Source: Streptomyces sp. DSM 15324 (GTDB lineage: Bacteria; Actinomycetota; Actinomycetes; Streptomycetales; Streptomycetaceae). Taken from it: a stretch of 64,000 nt of DNA. The notes under the pieces were generated by a model, which was not told where the DNA came from, did not search any database, and saw only the letters and a program-made list of their open reading frames with translations. How positions within the stretch are numbered: position 1 is the stretch's first letter; the number at the start of each line of letters is the position of its first letter. The position numbers and the translations under genes are program-made. Location of the stretch: contig NZ_KQ949026.1 in NCBI RefSeq assembly GCF_001514285.1, positions 248,001-312,000 on the forward strand. The letters run 5' to 3'. Positions 24,865-33,640 of the stretch are shown in pieces.

Positions 24865-27800
24865 TCAGCGGCGCGCCTCGCCGAACACCGAAGGGTAGTC
24901 GGCGACGGCCTTCGACCAGTCGTCGTCGTAGCGGATGCGGACGACCTCCCAGCCGATCTCCTTCAGCCGCTCGGCGGCCTCCTCGTCGCGCAGCGTCGTC
25001 TCGGCGTGGTCGTGGTGCGGGCCGTCGACGAAGACCGCTACCGGACCGAAGGAGGTGTCGTAGACGAAGTCCGGCTTGGACAGGGCCGCGCTCAGCCTGA
25101 CCTGCTGGTGGTCGGGCAGGCGGTGGCCGTGCGTCCTGAGGTAGGCGACGAACCGCTCCTCCAGGGAGGAGTCGGCGCCCTCGATGAGCGCGTCGGCGTG
25201 CTCGTCGCGGGTGCGGCCCGCGTGGCTGGAGCCGACCTCGCCGCCCGCGAAGTCCATCAGCAACTGCTTCACCAGGGTGCGGTCGATCATCCGGTGGTGG
25301 CGCTGATTGCCGAAGGAGAGCAGGCAGTCGTAGCAGCCCTTCTCGCAGGGGTCGCCGTTGCGCTTCTCGGCTCCCCGGTCGCGCCCGACCTGATCGAAGT
25401 GCGCGATCTCCAGGGCCCGGCGGGCGGCGCGGGCGAGCGCGTCGGGCTCGGCCTGGAGGCGGCGCAGGACGCCCGCGCCGCCCTCGGCGCTCTCGATGAA
25501 CAACAGCCGCTCGCGGGGACCGTCGTGCGGCGGCAACTCCTCGGTGTCCAGCTCGGAGTCCTCCAGCTGGAACTCGGCCTCGATGCCCCGCTCCAGCGCG
25601 TACTGGAGGGTGATCGCGGTGTCCTTGTCGACGGGGGCCGCGAGCTTGAGGACGAGGATGTTGCGGGTGTCCTGGACGTACGGGATGACGGGGATCTTGC
25701 GCACGACCTTCTCCGCGTCGGCGAGGCCCTCGTCCTCCACCGGGGTCTCCCGGCCGGGTGCGCTCGTGCTCGGCCTGCCGGTGGAACCGGCCAGCCACTG
25801 GCCGGTGGCCGGGTCGAGCCAGAAGCCGATGTCGCCCTTGGCGACCGAGCGGCGGTAGCCAAGGTTGGTGAGCCGGACGGTGGCACTGTCGCCGTAGACC
25901 AGTTCGGCGAGGAGGCGGCCGGCCGCGGCCTTCGCCTCGGCGCGCAGCGAACCGTCCCGGCCGTCCTCGTGCTGCTTGAAGCGGTAGGAGATCTCCACCG
26001 CGTAGCCCGTGCGCTGGCGTTCCTCCTCGTCGGAGGAGATCCGGTCGCGGCGGTGGGTGAAGACGGTGTGCAGGTGCAGCAGCCCGGTGCGGGGGTCGCC
26101 GTACGAGCTGTTGCAGCCCAGGCAGGTGTCCTCGCGCAGTTCCTCGGGGGACAGATAGCCGCAGCCCTGGCACACCTTGGCGCTCTCGGTGGTCAGTTCG
26201 CCGCTGGTGTCCGGGGGCAGCTGTACCCGGTCCACCTTGAACCGGCTGCCCTCGTGGTAGATCAGCGCGCCCGGCCCGAACTCGCGGATCGCGATGAACC
26301 GGGACCGCTGGAGGTAGTCGCCGTCGTAGCCGCGGCTGGTGCGGCCCGTGCCGGGGATGTACGCGGCGAGCGGCAGCCGGGGGAAGGAGTAGCCGGGCAG
26401 GAAGCCCTCGGAGGCGAAGTAGCGGTACGGGTAGAAGTCGGACAGCACCGTGCGCTCGCCTCCCTGTCTGTTCTCCAGGAGGGCGATCTGGTTCTCCGCC
26501 TGGGCGCGGCGGCGGACGGCCTGGGCCTGGGAGCGGCCGGTCGCCGTGCGGTTGCGGATGTTGTCGTGCTGGATCTCCCGCTCCTCCAAGGCCTTGCGGT
26601 AGAGGTTCCGCCAGCGTCCGCACTTCTCGTCGAAACGCCCGGGGGCCTTGGCGACGGTGTCCTCCAGCCACTGCTCGTGCCACCAGGACGTCTCGCGCAG
26701 GGCGTCGACGCAGCCCGCGAGGACGGTGCGGGCCCGGACGAGGGCGCGCTGCCGGGCGGCCGGCCCGCCGATCTGCTCCCGCACCTCGGGCAGCAGCTCC
26801 AGCGAGGGGGTCTTGCCGTCGGTGTCGAGGATCCTGGTCATCGTGCGGCCGAGTTCCAGGCGGGTCTCGGCGAGCCAGATGGCGTGCACGTGCGAGGCGA
26901 GCAGGTCCTCGTTGGCCAGGTCGAGGCGGGGCGCGGCGACGGTGCCCGCGACCATCTGGTCGGAGCGGGTGAAGTAGTACTGGTCATGGCTGTTGCCGGT
27001 CGCGCAGTACGTGGTGACCAGCGCGGGCTGGCCCGAGCGGCCCGCGCGGCCCGAGCGTTGCGCGTAGTTCGCGGGGGTCGGCGGGACGTTGCGGAGGTTG
27101 ACGGCGTTGAGGCTGGCGATGTCGACGCCGAGCTCCATCGTGGGCGAGCAGTACAGCAGGGGCAGCGGCAGCCCCTTGCTGAACAGCTTCTCCCGCTCCT
27201 CGCGGACGTCGGGGTGGACCTGGGCGGTGTGCTCTGCGGCGTGCAGTCCGGCGAAGGTGGACGCGACCTCCTTGTAGAGCCCCTTGAAGAAGGCGTTGAC
27301 GCGGGGGCCCCGGCCGGTGCGGTAGGTGCGGCGCAGCCGGTCCACCGCGCCGTGCTCGTCGTCGCGGGCGTGCCAGCGGATCACCGGGTGGTGGATCTGG
27401 TAGCCGGGGTCCTCGCCCCGGCCCTGGGTGATCCGGCTCAGTACACCGCCGTCGGCGAGGATTTCCAGCAGGTCGCGGATCACGTCCTGGGCCTCGTCGA
27501 GGGAGAGGTCGGGGCCCCAGCCCGGGAAGGTCTCCGGCTTGCGGACGTGGCGGCCGAAGGCGGTGCGGCCGGTGAGGTTCAGCTCGCTGCGGGTACGCCC
27601 GGAGCGGCCCGGCCGGCCGGAGCGGGCCACCGCGACGCCGGGCGCGGGAGGCGCGGACTCGGTCTCGGAGATGGCCCAGGCGTCGTTGAGCTTGGCGGAC
27701 TCCTTGCCCAGTTCGTTGAACTTGGCCTCGGTGAAGTACGGGGTGTCCACGGCGCGCTGGCGGCGCAACTCGTCCATGAGGACGCGGGCCAGTTCGAGCC

Positions 27801-30144
27801 GCGTCGCCGGGGTCGCGGTGCGCAGCGGCCCGGCGGCGCGCTGCCAGCGCTCCTCGTCCTGGGCGATCTGGTCGAGCCCCGCGTACTCCAGGCCCAGCAG
27901 ACCGGTCTGCTCCAGGTTGGGCATGGTGATCCGCCAGCCGCGCTCCAGGTCGAGGAAGAGCCGGTACTCGGCGACCTGGGCCAGGGCGCTCAGCGTCTCC
28001 TCGGCGAGCGCCTCCACCTCGGTGGGGTTGTTGGCGTACTCGTGACGGGCGAGCCCCATGGCGGCCACTACTTCTTCGCCCAGCCGCTTCCAGCGCAGGC
28101 CCGGCTGCCCCGCCTTCAGCATGGCGCGGTAGAGGGCGCCGCGCAGCTGGGTGACCATGACGAAGTCGTTGAAGTGCCCCGCCTGCAGGCTGGCGTCCTG
28201 CCGGTTGTCGACGAACGTGAGCAACTTGCGTGCGTCGTCGTCGAGTTCGCTCGCGGGCAGGCTCTTGAGGTGGCGGACGATGGAAGCGCTGACGACGGAG
28301 GTGGCGGTGGAGCGGCCCTCCTGGTCGAGCGTCATCAGCTTGGCGAAGTCGCGCTCCCTGACCTGCTCGTAGCTGACGCCGCACTCCAGGCAGAACAGGA
28401 ACGGGGCGGGCAGGTAGGCGGCGTACAGACCGTCCCCGTCCTTGTTCACCGCCGTGCCGTCGGGCCTCACCCACACGGGCTGCGGGGCGCGCTTCTTGCG
28501 GCTCGCGGTGAGGACGGGCGTGCCCTTCTTCGGGTCGAGGGTGAGCCAGCTGTCGGGGAAGCGGCGCTGGTCGATCGCGTCCGCGACACGCTCGGGCCAC
28601 GGATTGGCGGCCGAGAGGTAGAGGTAGCCCTGCTCGTCGTCCGCGTCCTCACGGGTGCGGAAGGCGACCGTGCCGTCGTCGCTCTGCTCGCGGGCCACGG
28701 TGAGGTACTCCTGGCCGCACTCACGGCAGAAGGACAGCGGCAGCAGGAGCTTCTCCGGCTCTCCGGGCACCCGCTGCTGGTAGGTGCGGGTGATGTGGCG
28801 GCTGTCCGCAGGCTCCAGGGAGACGTACGCCGAGCCGCCCTTGGAGAGGAACTGGTGGAGGCGGAACGCGAACAGCGCGCGGTCGTCGGCGTCGCGGACC
28901 TGCGTACCGGCCCGAAGCGTGGACCGGATGGCCTTGGCGCAGGCGGTGTACGGCGCGTCCTCGGGGGCCTCGCGCGGGATGTCGAAGGCGTCCTCGCGCA
29001 GGACGCGCGCGGCGAGCTCCACGGTGGTGGGCTTGGCACGCACCAGCAGACGGGTGCCGTCCTCGTCGGTGGTCTCGGTGAGACCGAAGGCGGTCTCGAC
29101 CCAGCGGGCCAGCGGGTCGGCCTTGAGTGCGTCGTACTCCAGCGGCGGGTTGTTCTCCCTTACGCGGGCAGCGAGTTCGGCACGCGTGGGGGGCGTGTCG
29201 CCGGTCGCGCGGACCAGGGTCTCGCCCACCACCCGGTCCGGGGAGATCTCCGTGTCGAACAACGTGGAGGCGACCTCGGCGACCTCACGGCGGCGGGCGG
29301 CGGGGGTGCCCTTGGTGGACATGGTGGCGGAGGTGCCGACGCATTGCAGGGCGGGCGACTCGCACGCCTCGCGCACACGCCGGACCAGCAGGGCGACGTC
29401 GGCGCCTTGACGGCCGCGGTAGGTGTGCAGTTCGTCCAGGACGAGGAAGCGCAGGCCCTTGGCCCGGCCGATGAGCCGCTTGCGCTCCTCGGGGCGGGTG
29501 AGCATCAGCTCCAGCATCACGTAGTTGGTGAGCAGGATGTCCGGGGGGGTGTCGAGGACCGCGTCCTTCTCGGACTGCTTCTCCTGGCCGGTGTAACGGG
29601 CGTATGTGACGGGCTCGTTGCCCTCGCCGTATCCGGCGGTGAGGAACTTTCTCAGCTCGCCCCGCTGGCTGTTGGCCAGCGCGTTCATCGGGTAGACGAT
29701 GATCGCCTTGATGCTCGGGGGGTCTCCGGGCCGCTTCTCGCTCAGGATCCGGCTGACGATGGGCACGATGTAGCCGAGGCTCTTTCCGGAGCCGGTGCCG
29801 GTCGTCAGGACGTAGGAGTCCTTCGAGTCGGCGGCCTCGATGGCGTCGCGCTGGTGCCGGTGGAAGCGGATGGGACGGATGGTCGCACCCCGCTTGTCCT
29901 TGCCGGTGCGGAAGATCCGCTTGCACTCGGGGTGGAGGAGGCCGAGGTCGTCGGCGAGGTGGTCGACAGTGCCGCCGCTCGCGAAGCTCGGGTTGAGCGA
30001 GAGCCAGGGGTCGGGCCACTGGTCGCCGTCGGCAAGGGACTTGGCCACCTTCTCGCCGATCCGCGGGTCGTCGATCACCACCGATCCGGACGTGTATTCC
30101 TTGTAGTCCCGGATGAGCCGACGGTGCACCTCGAAGACGTCCAC
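24865..30144 (-). CDS. Fused DEAD/DEAH helicase, DUF1998 and nuclease-like protein (DrmA-DrmB-like)
   Basis: A 1759-residue protein. GTG at 30144 has GAGGA 4 nt upstream and begins VDVFEVHRRLIRDYKEY, the usual start of this helicase group; an ATG at 30201 lacks support. Walker A is TGTGSGKS (about 115-122), then VLDELHTYRGRQG, CVGTSATMS, Cys pairs CREC and CLEC, LTFVDNRQDASLQ and motif VI YAQRSGRAGR. The C-terminal third is DUF1998-like, with CQGCGY, CLGC and the signature CEKGCYDCLLSFGNQ near 1600-1615. The last ~95 residues (KPDFVY, VAVFVDGPHH, RDEEAAERLKEIGW) resemble a Vsr/DUF559-type nuclease fold, with Phe where many members have Glu. In DISARM, DrmA and DrmB are separate proteins forming one complex; here they are one chain with a nuclease-like tail. 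First gene of the operon, with a good TTGACT-18-TCTAAT promoter upstream. Confidence 0.88.
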   Translation of the reverse strand: MDVFEVHRRLIRDYKEYTSGSVVIDDPRIGEKVAKSLADGDQWPDPWLSLNPSFASGGTVDHLADDLGLLHPECKRIFRTGKDKRGATIRPIRFHRHQRDAIEAADSKDSYVLTTGTGSGKSLGYIVPIVSRILSEKRPGDPPSIKAIIVYPMNALANSQRGELRKFLTAGYGEGNEPVTYARYTGQEKQSEKDAVLDTPPDILLTNYVMLELMLTRPEERKRLIGRAKGLRFLVLDELHTYRGRQGADVALLVRRVREACESPALQCVGTSATMSTKGTPAARRREVAEVASTLFDTEISPDRVVGETLVRATGDTPPTRAELAARVRENNPPLEYDALKADPLARWVETAFGLTETTDEDGTRLLVRAKPTTVELAARVLREDAFDIPREAPEDAPYTACAKAIRSTLRAGTQVRDADDRALFAFRLHQFLSKGGSAYVSLEPADSRHITRTYQQRVPGEPEKLLLPLSFCRECGQEYLTVAREQSDDGTVAFRTREDADDEQGYLYLSAANPWPERVADAIDQRRFPDSWLTLDPKKGTPVLTASRKKRAPQPVWVRPDGTAVNKDGDGLYAAYLPAPFLFCLECGVSYEQVRERDFAKLMTLDQEGRSTATSVVSASIVRHLKSLPASELDDDARKLLTFVDNRQDASLQAGHFNDFVMVTQLRGALYRAMLKAGQPGLRWKRLGEEVVAAMGLARHEYANNPTEVEALAEETLSALAQVAEYRLFLDLERGWRITMPNLEQTGLLGLEYAGLDQIAQDEERWQRAAGPLRTATPATRLELARVLMDELRRQRAVDTPYFTEAKFNELGKESAKLNDAWAISETESAPPAPGVAVARSGRPGRSGRTRSELNLTGRTAFGRHVRKPETFPGWGPDLSLDEAQDVIRDLLEILADGGVLSRITQGRGEDPGYQIHHPVIRWHARDDEHGAVDRLRRTYRTGRGPRVNAFFKGLYKEVASTFAGLHAAEHTAQVHPDVREEREKLFSKGLPLPLLYCSPTMELGVDIASLNAVNLRNVPPTPANYAQRSGRAGRSGQPALVTTYCATGNSHDQYYFTRSDQMVAGTVAAPRLDLANEDLLASHVHAIWLAETRLELGRTMTRILDTDGKTPSLELLPEVREQIGGPAARQRALVRARTVLAGCVDALRETSWWHEQWLEDTVAKAPGRFDEKCGRWRNLYRKALEEREIQHDNIRNRTATGRSQAQAVRRRAQAENQIALLENRQGGERTVLSDFYPYRYFASEGFLPGYSFPRLPLAAYIPGTGRTSRGYDGDYLQRSRFIAIREFGPGALIYHEGSRFKVDRVQLPPDTSGELTTESAKVCQGCGYLSPEELREDTCLGCNSSYGDPRTGLLHLHTVFTHRRDRISSDEEERQRTGYAVEISYRFKQHEDGRDGSLRAEAKAAAGRLLAELVYGDSATVRLTNLGYRRSVAKGDIGFWLDPATGQWLAGSTGRPSTSAPGRETPVEDEGLADAEKVVRKIPVIPYVQDTRNILVLKLAAPVDKDTAITLQYALERGIEAEFQLEDSELDTEELPPHDGPRERLLFIESAEGGAGVLRRLQAEPDALARAARRALEIAHFDQVGRDRGAEKRNGDPCEKGCYDCLLSFGNQRHHRMIDRTLVKQLLMDFAGGEVGSSHAGRTRDEHADALIEGADSSLEERFVAYLRTHGHRLPDHQQVRLSAALSKPDFVYDTSFGPVAVFVDGPHHDHAETTLRDEEAAERLKEIGWEVVRIRYDDDWSKAVADYPSVFGEARR

Positions 30145-30241
30145 GTGATCCTCACTAGCTCCCGACGTAATCCACGCCTCACCGTAGTGGGTGAGGCGCA
30201 CGGGACGAACGCCCCGCCTTCACCCCATTAGAGCAAGAGCA

Positions 30242-30257
30242 TGTGAACTCAGTCAAC
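30242..30257 (-). promoter_or_regulatory. Island motif copy 2 over the promoter of the DISARM-like operon
   Basis: On the minus strand this reads GTTGACTGAGTTCACA. TTGACT (30256-30251) is followed after 18 nt by TCTAAT, one mismatch from TATAAT, giving a strong leftward promoter 80-110 nt before the GTG at 30144. The kinase gene starts 109 nt to the right. The motif overlying the -35 box suggests repression. Confidence 0.65.
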
Positions 30258-30366
30258 GAACAAAGCGTCGCGCGGGCGGCATTCGAAGCACCGCCGTGTC
30301 ACACTCTCCCTGACACCAGCCCGGGCAGGGCGCGGCAGGGCACGGAGGGGACGGGCCGGAGCGCAA

Positions 30367-31380
30367 ATGGACACCGGAACACTGATCGCCGGTCGCTACC
30401 GGATCAAGCGTCTCATCGGCCGGGGCGGCATGGGAGTCGTCTGGCTCGCCCACGACGAGAACCTGGGCCGCGACGTGGCGTTGAAGACCATGAACGTCGA
30501 TCCGGGACTCACCGAGGAGCAGCGCGCCCGCGACGCCGAAAGGTTCCGCCGGGAGGCGCAGGCTGTCGCGCGACTCGATCACGCGGGCCTCGCCACCGTC
30601 TACGACCTCGGCGAGGAGAACGGCACCCGCTTTCTCGTCATGCAGTACGTGATCGGGCCCCCGCTCGGCGACCGGATCGTCGAGGAGGGCCCGCTCTCCA
30701 TCGAGGAGACCGCGTCGATCGGCGTCCAGATCGCCTCGGTCCTGGGTTCAGTGCACGCCCGCGACGTCGTGCACCGCGACCTCAAGGGCAGCAACGTCGT
30801 GATCCGCACGGACGGCGTGGTCAAGGTCCTCGACTTCGGAGTCGCCGCCTTCCTCGACCCGGACACCACAGGCCTCACCACGACCGGTGAGCGCCCCGGC
30901 AGCCTGGAGTGCATGGCGCCGGAACAGGTGCAGGGCAAGCCGGTCGACCCCCGCACCGATCTGTACGCGCTGGGCTGCCTGCTGTACGCGATGCTGACGG
31001 GCGAGCCAGTCTTCACGCACGAGTCCGAACTGATGCTGCCCGGCATGATCCTTGAGCAGCCGCCCGTACCGCCCGGAAGGCTCCGCGCGGGCATCCCCTC
31101 CGAACTGGAGGACCTGGTGCTCCAGTTACTGGCCAAGGACCCCGACGAGCGACCCGCCCACGCCGGCGAGGTGTGGCGGCGCCTCGCCGTGTGGCTACCC
31201 GAGCGCCGCACCCCCGAACAGGCACTCCTCCCGTGGGCCGAGGTTGACCCGCTGCGGCCCTTCACCCACCCGATGGGACCCGAGGCCCGGCCGGTGCGGG
31301 CATGGGCGGCATCGGGGCGGAACGGCCGACCGGGGCGGACGGGGGCGACGTCCGGGCGGCACGGCCGGCCGTCGCACTGA
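30367..31380 (+). CDS. Cytoplasmic Ser/Thr protein kinase with a TTA codon
   Basis: A 337-residue Hanks-type kinase starting at ATG 30367. All main motifs are intact: glycine loop GRGGMG (18-23), Lys40 in VALK, HRDLKGSN (136-143), DFG (156-158) and APE (184-186). The kinase fold ends near 275; the tail is short, Gly/Arg-rich and has no membrane segment, so the protein should be cytoplasmic. Leu 254 is encoded by TTA (31126-31128), the codon read by the bldA tRNA in Streptomyces, so translation may depend on developmental stage. It is divergent from the DISARM-like operon and 180 nt upstream of the HTH-methylase. Ser/Thr kinases occur in phage defence (Pgl/BREX PglW, Stk2); a defence role here is inferred. 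Confidence 0.93.
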   Translation: MDTGTLIAGRYRIKRLIGRGGMGVVWLAHDENLGRDVALKTMNVDPGLTEEQRARDAERFRREAQAVARLDHAGLATVYDLGEENGTRFLVMQYVIGPPLGDRIVEEGPLSIEETASIGVQIASVLGSVHARDVVHRDLKGSNVVIRTDGVVKVLDFGVAAFLDPDTTGLTTTGERPGSLECMAPEQVQGKPVDPRTDLYALGCLLYAMLTGEPVFTHESELMLPGMILEQPPVPPGRLRAGIPSELEDLVLQLLAKDPDERPAHAGEVWRRLAVWLPERRTPEQALLPWAEVDPLRPFTHPMGPEARPVRAWAASGRNGRPGRTGATSGRHGRPSH

Positions 31381-31438
31381 CCCTCGCACCTCGTCGACCA
31401 GAACGCGACATATGCCCCCACACCCGCCATTACGCATC

Positions 31439-31454
31439 TGTGAACAAAGTCAAT
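31439..31454 (-). promoter_or_regulatory. Island motif copy 3
   Basis: On the minus strand this reads ATTGACTTTGTTCACA, two bases away from the other copies in its centre. It lies 106 nt upstream of the HTH-methylase start in the 180-bp gap after the kinase gene. A candidate -10 TACGCT for the methylase gene follows on the plus strand just to the right. Confidence 0.55.
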
Positions 31455-31560
31455 GGTCATGTACGCTGACGGATGCGGTTCGGAGGAAGGGTGGCTTGAT
31501 CACACACCCATGACCGAGGGGAAAAGTCCTCCCTCCACCAGAAATGCCCTGGGAGTGTAA

Positions 31561-33612
31561 ATGTCCACGTCGCGCGCCGTACCGGTGACCTTGGCCGAAA
31601 TCGCCCGCCTTGCGGGTGTGGGACGAGCCGCGGTGAGCAACTGGCGGCGGCGGCATCCGTCCTTCCCGGAGCGGATCGCCGGCACCGACACCAACCCTCA
31701 GTTCTCCTTGACCGACATCGAGGGCTGGCTGCGCGACAACAAGAAGTTGAAGAAGTCCGCCGAGAGGGAATGGCTCTGGCCCGGTTTCGAGGCGCTCGGC
31801 GGGCGTGACGAGACAGGGGCCGCGATCGCCGAGGCAGGACGGCTCCTCTCCGGGCGAGTGGGCGATGAAGGCGAAGAGATCCGTGCCGACACACAGGAGC
31901 TGATCGAACGGGCCGTGGATCTCGGACAGCGTGAAGGAGGCACGGAAACGTTCGCGTTTCTGCTGCGCCGCTGGCTCGACGTCCATGTGCGCCAGATCGC
32001 CACGACCCCGGAACCGCTGGCATCCCTCATGGCGCAACTCGCCCTCGGGGCGGCCAACGGCCTGGCGGGCGACAGCCCGGGCGGCTCCGGCGGCACCACG
32101 GTCATGGACCCTGCTTGCGGCCCCGGGCATCTCCTCCTGGCCGCGGCCGACGCCGCGAGGGCATCCGGCGCCGAGGCACTCACGCTGCTCGGCAGTGACC
32201 GGGACGCCGTCCTCGCCTCGCTGGCGGACTCCCGCATGGCCCTCGCCGAGAACGAGGGCCACAGGGAGAAGGAGTGGGCGCAGGTCTCCGTTCGGGCTGC
32301 TGACTCCCTACGCGACGACCCGTTCTCCGGCACCCCCGCCGACATCGTCCTGTGCAACCCGCCCTTCAACGAACGGGACTGGGGATACGAGGAGTTGGCC
32401 ACCGACGCCCGCTGGAGCCACGGCCTTCCCCCGCGCACCGAGCCCGAACTCGCCTGGGTCCAGCACTGCCTGGCCCAGCTGCGGCCCGGCGGCGCCGCGG
32501 TACTGCTGCTGCCGCCCGCCGTCGCGGCCAGGAAGGCCGGCCGCCGCATCCGCGGCTCGCTGCTGCGCACCGGGCAACTGCGGGCCGTCGTCGCGTTGCC
32601 GCCGGGCTGCGCCGCACCGCACAGCGTCTCCCTGCACCTGTGGGTGCTGCGGATGCCCGTCCACGGGGAAGGCACACCGGTGGGCGATCGGCTACTGGTC
32701 GCCGACGCGGCCTCGCGCTTCCCCCGGGACCCGGAGGAGAAGTGGACCCCCGACTGGGCGGCGATCAGTGCTTTCGTGCGCGAGGCCGTCGAAGAGGCGG
32801 ACTCCCCACAGGCCCCTGCCTACGTACGACAGGTACCCGTCATCGAACTCCTCAACGACGAGGTCGACCTCACCCCTGGACGCCACATTGCCCCGCCCCC
32901 GGCGGACACGGCACTCCGACTGGCCGAATCCTGGCGGGAGTTCACCGGGCTCACCGCGAACGTGAACAAGTCGGCCAGGCTGCTCGCGGCGCTCGACCTC
33001 GCCACGGCCGAGGCGGACACACCGACGGCAACCACAGTCGCCGAGCTCGCCCGGGCCGGGGCGCTCACCCTGCGCGGCGGCCAGCAGCCGCCGGAGGAAT
33101 CGATCCACGCCGGCCCGCCGTCCGACGACGGCATCCCCCTCCTCACCGTCCCCGATCTTCTGGTGGACGGCGAACCCCGCAGCTGGCTCGCTCCCGGCAC
33201 CGCGGCGGCCGGCGAGGCCGTCATCGCCGAACCCGGGGACATCGTGGTGGTGGGCGTCGCCCGTGCCTTCTCCGCCTGGGTCCACGAGGGGCCGCCGACC
33301 GCCCTCGGCCCCCAACTGCATGCCGTGCGAGTACAGCCCGAACAGCTCGACGCCTGGTTCCTCGCCGGTTCACTGCGGGCTCCCGCCAATGCCCGGCAGG
33401 CCGGCACCCACACCACGAACTCCTCCCGCATCGACGTCCGCCGTCTTCAGATCCGCCAGGTTCCCCTCGGAGAACAACGGCGCTACGGAGAGGCGTTCCG
33501 CGAACTCACCGCCTTCGAACGGCTGCTGCGCCGCGCGGCCGACCTCGGCACCAGCCTTGCCCGCGACCTTGGCGACGAACTGGCGGCCGGACGCCTCGCC
33601 AACCAGGCGTAG
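31561..33612 (+). CDS. N6-adenine DNA methylase with MerR-like HTH head
   Basis: A 683-residue protein; ATG 31561 has GGGAG 5 nt upstream. Residues 8-58 form a MerR-like HTH (LAEIARLAGVGRAAVSNWRR, then a SLTDIEGWL stretch), close in pattern to the head of the ParA-like protein at 15.6 kb. An HsdM-like methylase follows, with motif I DPACGPGHLL (183-192) and motif IV NPPF (266-269). The last ~200 residues contain RQVPVIELL and LTPGRHIAP segments and look like part of an HsdS/specificity region. No restriction subunit adjoins. It sits between two Ser/Thr kinase genes, a combination reminiscent of Pgl (PglW kinase with PglX methylase), though the proteins differ. It may mark self DNA for the neighbouring PIWI-RE system or act alone. 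Confidence 0.9.
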   Translation: MSTSRAVPVTLAEIARLAGVGRAAVSNWRRRHPSFPERIAGTDTNPQFSLTDIEGWLRDNKKLKKSAEREWLWPGFEALGGRDETGAAIAEAGRLLSGRVGDEGEEIRADTQELIERAVDLGQREGGTETFAFLLRRWLDVHVRQIATTPEPLASLMAQLALGAANGLAGDSPGGSGGTTVMDPACGPGHLLLAAADAARASGAEALTLLGSDRDAVLASLADSRMALAENEGHREKEWAQVSVRAADSLRDDPFSGTPADIVLCNPPFNERDWGYEELATDARWSHGLPPRTEPELAWVQHCLAQLRPGGAAVLLLPPAVAARKAGRRIRGSLLRTGQLRAVVALPPGCAAPHSVSLHLWVLRMPVHGEGTPVGDRLLVADAASRFPRDPEEKWTPDWAAISAFVREAVEEADSPQAPAYVRQVPVIELLNDEVDLTPGRHIAPPPADTALRLAESWREFTGLTANVNKSARLLAALDLATAEADTPTATTVAELARAGALTLRGGQQPPEESIHAGPPSDDGIPLLTVPDLLVDGEPRSWLAPGTAAAGEAVIAEPGDIVVVGVARAFSAWVHEGPPTALGPQLHAVRVQPEQLDAWFLAGSLRAPANARQAGTHTTNSSRIDVRRLQIRQVPLGEQRRYGEAFRELTAFERLLRRAADLGTSLARDLGDELAAGRLANQA

Positions 33613-33640
33613 CACATCGGCCCGCCCGCACCAGCCGACG

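Noticed and set aside
17590..30144. Calling the operon a complete class 1 DISARM
   Set aside because: No phospholipase D-type DrmC gene was found and DrmA/DrmB are fused, so only a DISARM-like call is justified.
23719..30231. Very long open frame on the plus strand opposite the DISARM-like operon
   Set aside because: An antisense shadow caused by high GC; its translation is low-complexity Gly/Val/Arg without motifs, while the minus strand carries clear helicase domains.
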